NCBI GenBank assembly: GCA_965211995.1
Contig: OZ243040.1
Span: 620,001-684,000, forward strand
DNA length: 64,000 bases
Direction: 5' to 3'
Origin: CAYFZO01 sp965211995
GTDB taxonomy: Bacteria > Pseudomonadota > Gammaproteobacteria > Poriferisulfidales > Oxydemutatoraceae
A program made the position numbers and the translations under genes. This document shows, piece by piece, positions 59,770 through 64,000 of this stretch (its first letter is position 1; each line of letters starts with the position of its first letter). Below the pieces are notes generated by a model, which was not told where the DNA came from, searched no databases, and was given only the letters and a program-made list of their open reading frames with translations.

Positions 59770-60903
59770 TCACGTTTTGGCAAGTTTGCTGAGAAGGTCT
59801 TTATATTTATTTATGAAATCCGGGACTTTTTGTTCTTTCCCATAGAAGATGAATGAGGGATACCCATCGGCAGGCATAAGATTTAGTTCAGATCTGAGAT
59901 GCCGCATTGTTTCTCTATCTACGTCATGGCCGTCGTTGCGTACAGAGATTTGAGTTCTTTTATTCCCTTTTTTTATATTCCAAGCATTGCCTGTGGTTGC
60001 GGCGCTGATTTCGCAACCATAGTGTCCCAGGATCTTTTGTAGTTGGCCCCATTTTAGAATAGGATCTTTCGCGCGAGTGTTTCTTAAGTTCGGTCTAAGC
60101 CAGTGGGCTACCCCTATGATTTCCCTGTCATTGTCATCATACGTCTCGTGATCTGAACGAAGTTTTTTGCTGGCGATATCGATTAAGGTTTGGTATATGT
60201 CATCCTCGCTTAGCTTTGTATAAAGAATATATTTATTCAAATCTAAAAAAGACAGCAATGAGACCAAAGCTGTTCGTTTGTTTCCATTGTGAAACGGATG
60301 ATTACAAATGATGGAGTGTAGATAAGCGGCCCCAATATAAGGAATAGTTAGGTATTTGGCTTGCTTCCCAAGCGAAGTATGAGGCCTGCTAGCGGCGGAC
60401 TCCAGTAAATTTTCGTCCCGAACTCCGGGAGGCTCAATCGGATCTTTTGAGGCGCTGAAATGCTTTACTAAAACTGCGTGAATTGATTTTATATCACGCG
60501 CTTCTAAATAATCTACATTTTCAATATTTACTATCGGGCCAATTTTCGGAAGTTCACTTTGGTAGCGTAATTTAGGCTCTTTAGTTGGTTTGGGAATATC
60601 CTTTTTATGTTCAAAAAGTTTCTTTTCGGATATCGCCGATGCTTCGCTGTCGTCTTTCCTTTGTTTGAGCACTGAATAAACAGCATCCCGCACTTCAGGC
60701 TCAAGAAGATCATTTTCTTTGGCGATGACGCCGCTCTCAGAACACGCTTTGATGATGTCTTGAATTTCTAGATCCAGTAATTTGGCTAATTGCCAAGGTC
60801 TTCGGTTAGATCTTTTTGGGTGTTTCCGCGTTTGCATGGTGTGAATATGGGAATTTTGGCAGGTGATTTGTAAGTGGCGTCCTGCTTGGTTTGCCTGGCT
60901 CAT
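59770..60903 (-). CDS. Solitary Doc/Fic-domain protein with N- and C-terminal extensions
   Basis: 377 residues (ATG 60837 would give 355). Three parts are visible. Residues ~36-80 (WQLAKLLDLEIQDIIKACSE...) resemble an IF2 N-terminal helical domain. Residues ~128-270 are a Doc-type Fic domain: GVRDENLLESAASRPHTS, then HPFHNGNKRTAL at 202-213, where Asn replaces the usual Asp/Glu. Residues ~284-342 (WGQLQKILGHYGCEIS, DVDRETMRHLRSELNL) have a HicA-like dsRBD layout but lack the HicA His. Doc enzymes phosphorylate EF-Tu. No Phd antitoxin gene is adjacent. Strongly AT-rich compared with neighbours, so probably acquired. Extension assignments are by eye. Confidence 0.75.
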   Translation of the reverse strand: MSQANQAGRHLQITCQNSHIHTMQTRKHPKRSNRRPWQLAKLLDLEIQDIIKACSESGVIAKENDLLEPEVRDAVYSVLKQRKDDSEASAISEKKLFEHKKDIPKPTKEPKLRYQSELPKIGPIVNIENVDYLEARDIKSIHAVLVKHFSASKDPIEPPGVRDENLLESAASRPHTSLGKQAKYLTIPYIGAAYLHSIICNHPFHNGNKRTALVSLLSFLDLNKYILYTKLSEDDIYQTLIDIASKKLRSDHETYDDNDREIIGVAHWLRPNLRNTRAKDPILKWGQLQKILGHYGCEISAATTGNAWNIKKGNKRTQISVRNDGHDVDRETMRHLRSELNLMPADGYPSFIFYGKEQKVPDFINKYKDLLSKLAKT

Positions 60904-61054
60904 TATGTTTAATTTGCGTGAAAGAGTTTGATATGACCTCTCTTTGACTTTGCGGGCACTTCGAATCCTTGGGTGCGCGAAGAAGATAGTTAAGGGATGT
61001 GCTGAGGATACTTCTTTGCTTCTACGGGTCGCATAGCCGCCGTACAGTCCGCCC

Positions 61055-61519
61055 CTACAGCCGCGTAGGATTCGGTTTTCCCTTGTAAACCTTTTCCGGG
61101 TCGAACACTTTTTCTTTTTCGGTCTGCTTCAACGCAACGGTTTCGGGTTTCTTTCCGAGCGGGATTTCGCGGTAAAAGCACGAGCGGTAGCCGACGTGGC
61201 AACTCGCGCCGCCGGCGACTTCGACGCGCAGCCACACCGCGTCCTGGTCGTCGTCGATCAGCAGTTGCCGCACCCGCTGGGTCAGGCCGCTGGTCGCGCC
61301 CTTGCGCCACAGCGTCCGGCGGCTGCGGCTCCAGTAGTGGGCCTCGCCGGTTTCAATGGTCTTGAGCAGGGCGTCGCGGTTCATGTAGGCGTGCATCAGC
61401 ACTTCGCCGCTGGCGTGGTCGGTGGTGATGACCGGGATCAACCCGTCTTCATCGAATTTCGGCGCGAGTTCCAGCCCTTCCTCGACCTGCTCGACGCTTT
61501 TGCGCGGTGCGAACGTCAT
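61055..61519 (-). CDS. hisI: Phosphoribosyl-AMP cyclohydrolase (HisI)
   Basis: A 154-residue zinc enzyme opening the adenine ring of PR-AMP in histidine synthesis. Motifs are HAYMNRDALLKTIETGEAHYWSRSR-type sequence, LWRKGATSG, DDDQDAVWLRVE and CHVGYRSCFYR (zinc cysteines). HisE is not fused. The ATG at 61519 is used; 61540 is an alternative. It stands apart from hisG and hisD, so the his genes are scattered. Confidence 0.95.
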   Translation of the reverse strand: MTFAPRKSVEQVEEGLELAPKFDEDGLIPVITTDHASGEVLMHAYMNRDALLKTIETGEAHYWSRSRRTLWRKGATSGLTQRVRQLLIDDDQDAVWLRVEVAGGASCHVGYRSCFYREIPLGKKPETVALKQTEKEKVFDPEKVYKGKPNPTRL

Positions 61520-61529
61520 AATCTTTATC

Positions 61530-61769
61530 TTACTTCCCATGGCCGCGCCGTTGATGCACCGGCGGCACCGGGTCAACGCCGGCGGCGGCGAATGGATGGC
61601 AGCGCGCGAGCCGCGACAGGGTCAGCCACAGGCCGCGCGCGGCGCCGTGCTTTTCAAGTGCTTCGAGCGCGTAGTCCGAGCAGGTCGGTTCAAAGCGGCA
61701 GTGGCGTCCGACCCAGGGGCGCAGCGTCCATTGGTAAGCCTTGACCGCGCCGGTGAGCAGGCGTTTCAT
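61530..61769 (-). CDS. yidD: Membrane protein insertion efficiency factor YidD
   Basis: A 79-residue small protein with the family pattern YQWTLRPWVGRHCRFEPTCSDYALEAL and RCHPF. YidD is usually beside rnpA and yidC at the origin; here it overlaps the cysS end and precedes hisI. It may bind metal through the clustered cysteines. Confidence 0.93.
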   Translation of the reverse strand: MKRLLTGAVKAYQWTLRPWVGRHCRFEPTCSDYALEALEKHGAARGLWLTLSRLARCHPFAAAGVDPVPPVHQRRGHGK

Positions 61770-63124
61770 GACGATGATTCCCGGGGTGACGCCCGGCGCC
61801 AGTGCGTTCCGCCGTCGCGGTCTTCGAGGATTACGCCCGCGTCGCTCAATTGCGCGCGGATCCTGTCGGCGGCGGCGAAGTCCTTGTTCAGGCGCGCCTG
61901 TTTGCGTTCGCGGATCAGTGCTTCGATGCGCTCATCGCCGAGCGCTTCGTCCGCGGCCGGCGTCCATTTGAACCACGCCTCGGGGTCTTCGCGCAGCAGG
62001 CCGAGCGGTGCCGCCGCAGCGCGCAGCGCGGCGCCGTTTCCGCGGTGCGCGAGTTTGTGCATTGCGGCGATCGCCCGCGGCGTGTTGAGGTCGTCGCCGA
62101 GCGCTTCCCATACTGCGTCGTCGGCCGCGTCGTCGGCTGCGCCGACGTCGCGCAGACCGCGGTACCATTTGTCGAGCGTTTGCTGCGCTTCGCGCAGGCC
62201 GTGCAGCGACCAGTCGAGTGGTTTGCGGTAATGCGTGCTCAGCAACGCAAACCGCACGACTTCGCCGTGAAAGCGGGTGAGCACGTCCCTGAGCGTCGTG
62301 AAATTGCCGAGCGACTTTGCCATTTTTTCTCCGTCCACCGTGATATAGCCGTTGTGCACCCAGTAGCGGGCGAAGTGCTCGTGCCCGTAGGCGCAGCGGC
62401 TTTGCGCGATCTCGTTCTCGTGGTGGGGGAACACCAGGTCTTGCCCGCCGCCGTGAATATCAATGACCTCGCCGAGGTGAGTGTATGCCATCGCCGAGCA
62501 TTCGAGGTGCCAGCCCGGCCGGCCGCGTCCCCACGGGCTGTCCCAGCCCGGTTGCCGCTGCGACGACGGTTTCCACAGGACAAAGTCCGTCGGGTCTTTT
62601 TTGTAGGGCGCGACCTCGACGCGCGCGCCGGCGATCATGTCGTCGCGGTTGCGCTTGGACAGGCGTCCGTAGTCGGCCATCGCCGAGACTGCAAACAGCA
62701 CGTGGCCTTCGGCCTCATACGCGCAGTTGTTTTCGATCAGGCGGGAGATCATCGTGATCATCTGCGGGATGTGGCCGGTCGCTTTCGGCTCGACGGTCGG
62801 TTCGAGCACGTTCAGTTTTGCGACGTCGTCGTGAAAGGCCCGGGTGTATTGCGCGGCGACTTCGGCGGCGTCGCGGCCGTCGGCGGCTGCGGCGTTGATG
62901 ATCTTGTCGTCGATGTCGGTGACGTTGCGCGCGTAAACGACGTTCGCGTAGCGCAGTTTAAGCAGGCGGAACAGGGTGTCGAAAACGACAATCGGTCGCG
63001 CGTTGCCGACGTGGATATGGTTATAGACGGTCGGCCCGCATACGTACATCGTCACTTTGCCGGCGTCGAGCGGCGTGAACGTTTCGCGCTTGGCGGACAG
63101 GGTGTTGAACAACCGGATGTTCAT
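61766..63124 (-). CDS. cysS: Cysteinyl-tRNA synthetase
   Basis: A 452-residue class I synthetase charging tRNA-Cys. The HIGH-type motif is YNHIHVGNAR, zinc ligands include Cys in YVCGPTVY, LECSAMA and the FPHHENE region, and the KMSKS motif reads KMAKSLGN (Ala replaces Ser). ATG 63124 is preferred over an upstream GTG. The stop overlaps yidD. Confidence 0.97.
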   Translation of the reverse strand: MNIRLFNTLSAKRETFTPLDAGKVTMYVCGPTVYNHIHVGNARPIVVFDTLFRLLKLRYANVVYARNVTDIDDKIINAAAADGRDAAEVAAQYTRAFHDDVAKLNVLEPTVEPKATGHIPQMITMISRLIENNCAYEAEGHVLFAVSAMADYGRLSKRNRDDMIAGARVEVAPYKKDPTDFVLWKPSSQRQPGWDSPWGRGRPGWHLECSAMAYTHLGEVIDIHGGGQDLVFPHHENEIAQSRCAYGHEHFARYWVHNGYITVDGEKMAKSLGNFTTLRDVLTRFHGEVVRFALLSTHYRKPLDWSLHGLREAQQTLDKWYRGLRDVGAADDAADDAVWEALGDDLNTPRAIAAMHKLAHRGNGAALRAAAAPLGLLREDPEAWFKWTPAADEALGDERIEALIRERKQARLNKDFAAADRIRAQLSDAGVILEDRDGGTHWRRASPRESSS

Positions 63125-63164
63125 CGGCTTCACCGTCGGGGCGGCGCGTCCCGCCTGGCTGCGC

Positions 63165-64000
63165 TTAATCCTGACCGTTCGGTGCGCTTTTGGTCTCGAC
63201 CTGGGTCAGGTTGGCGGGCTTTGAAAAGCGCGGCGGCTGATAGGCGTCGGGCCGTACGCCGGGCGGGTCCCGTTTTTCTCCGGTGTCGCCGGGTTTTGCA
63301 GCGGGCGCCGGTGCGGGCACCGGTGCGGGGGTTGACGCAGGCGTCGGCGCGGACGTCGGTGGTGCAGTCCGGGCGGGGGTTGATGCGGGCATCGGCGTGG
63401 GCGCCGGTGCGGAGGCTGACGCAGGCATCGGCGCAGGCGTCGGCGGCGCAGTTCGGGCGGGGGCTTTGGCAAACCGGGTTCCCGCGCTCTTATTGTCGGC
63501 GTCACTCAGGTTGCCGCTTGCGGTTACGGCGTCGCGGGGTGGCGGCGGGTTTGTCGGCAGCGTCGGCATCGGCGGCGTAAAAACGGTGCGTCCGCCCGGC
63601 GCGCGGGGTTGGCCGACGGGAGGCGTGCTTGCCGCACGAGTGGTTTGTTCGCAGCGTCCCTCGGATCTGTCCGGCAGGGTTGTCGCGACAGGGGTCGGAG
63701 TTGACGCCGGGGCGGGTGTCGCCGCGGAAGCCGGGGGTCGCCGCCTCGGCGGCGGCCTGCCACTGCGCACGCGCCCCGAACTATGACGCTGGAAGGCGCC
63801 GCGTCCGGATTCCGCGGCGCTGTCGTTGCGCTCCATGCTGCGCTGGCGACTGTCCTGACCGCTTTCCTGCCGGCCGTCCTGCCGGCCGTCCTGCCGGCTG
63901 TCCTGCCGGCTGTCCTGCCGGCCGTCCTGCCGGCCGTCCTGCCGGCCGTCCTGCCGGCTGTCCTGCTGGCCGTTTTGCCGGCCGTCCTGCCGCCGGGCGG
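63165..64000 (-). CDS. C-terminal part of a Pro/Ala-rich protein with RQDG repeats (partial)
   Basis: The frame is open from the right window edge to a stop at 63165. The edge-proximal part is a 12-bp repeat (GGCCGGCAGGAC) encoding RQDG/RQDS units. A disordered region follows with PAP, ATP and PTP runs, then a short conserved-looking end (YQPPRFSKPANLTQVETK). Such tails occur in large RNA-binding or surface proteins; RNase E-like tails are one possibility that I cannot test. The opposite strand is also open, so coding strand is likely but not certain. Confidence 0.5.
   Translation of the reverse strand, partial: ARRQDGRQNGQQDSRQDGRQDGRQDGRQDSRQDSRQDGRQDGRQESGQDSRQRSMERNDSAAESGRGAFQRHSSGRVRSGRPPPRRRPPASAATPAPASTPTPVATTLPDRSEGRCEQTTRAASTPPVGQPRAPGGRTVFTPPMPTLPTNPPPPRDAVTASGNLSDADNKSAGTRFAKAPARTAPPTPAPMPASASAPAPTPMPASTPARTAPPTSAPTPASTPAPVPAPAPAAKPGDTGEKRDPPGVRPDAYQPPRFSKPANLTQVETKSAPNGQD
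63848..63990 (-). repeat. 12-bp tandem repeat array at the right edge
   Basis: About ten degenerate copies of GGCCGGCAGGAC / AGCCGGCAGGAC in register with the minus-strand frame; the array may continue past the window. Confidence 0.9.

Noticed and set aside
61802..63580. 592-residue plus-strand open frame opposite cysS
   Set aside because: cysS on the minus strand has all motifs; the opposite frame is a high-GC shadow.
63848..63990. Regularly repeated sequence suggesting a CRISPR array
   Set aside because: The unit is 12 bp with no spacers and keeps a protein frame; it is a coding tandem repeat.

Overview
The window (about 65% GC) reads as the chromosome of a free-living or host-associated gammaproteobacterium. 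It carries a full-length LpoA lipoprotein next to rsmI, yraN and diaA, a fused CysG, a short-form HisG, cytochrome bc1 genes (petABC) followed by sspA, and ssrA beside purL. LpoA is essentially a gammaproteobacterial protein. A possible hprK start after ptsN, and an overall style like betaproteobacteria, suggest a deep or unusual gammaproteobacterial lineage. Genus and species cannot be read from the sequence.

Layout. 1-7000: ptsN/hpf, then the Kdo and LPS-transport genes kdsC-lptCAB and, inverted, kdsD/yrbG, with a GT10 fucosyltransferase-like gene inserted between them. 7-13.5 kb: mlaC-murA, hisG-aroF-hisD and a Nif3-like gene. 13.5-17 kb: petABC-sspA. 17-22.5 kb: an FAD-linked oxidase, diaA, yraN, lpoA and rsmI. 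22.5-25 kb: a redoxin and a large two-domain glycosyltransferase-like gene. 25-30.8 kb: metK-ahcY, rsmE, ispG, yjbQ and a small membrane protein. 30.8-33.2 kb: two GT25-like genes next to tRNA-Arg(CCU) and tRNA-Leu(CAA). 33.2-39.7 kb: a compact type IV pilus operon (pilT, pilM-pilN fusion, duplicated pilO, pilP, pilQ, pilB-like ATPase). 40-41 kb: a sulfotransferase. 41.2-48.8 kb: queA-tgt-yajC-secDF, a Sel1 protein and cysG. 48.9-51.5 kb: a decayed IS481-like transposase and a DoxX/DUF692/DUF2063 (MNIO-type) operon. 51.5-53.5 kb: two near-identical glycosyltransferase-like genes. 53.8-64 kb: tmRNA, purL, msrPQ, a solitary Doc/Fic fusion protein, hisI-yidD-cysS and the end of a repeat-rich protein.

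Most of the window is ordinary envelope, translation and amino-acid housekeeping. Two things stand out. First, genes predicted to decorate glycans (GT10, a GT11/GT23-like double-domain protein, two GT25, a sulfotransferase, two GT-A-like) are scattered singly or in pairs between housekeeping operons; several are clearly more AT-rich than their neighbours. Three of these loci carry tandem duplications of the 3' end of the gene, with periods of 133, about 131 and 102 bp. Second, tandem duplication at gene junctions recurs in housekeeping operons (hisD/nif3-like, pilMN/pilO), and 12-bp repeats occur inside coding regions (purL, last ORF). The best candidates for unusual biology are the gene-tail repeats, the Doc protein with IF2N-like and HicA-like extensions, the MNIO operon that lacks a visible precursor gene, and a cytochrome b with PLWY in place of PEWY.
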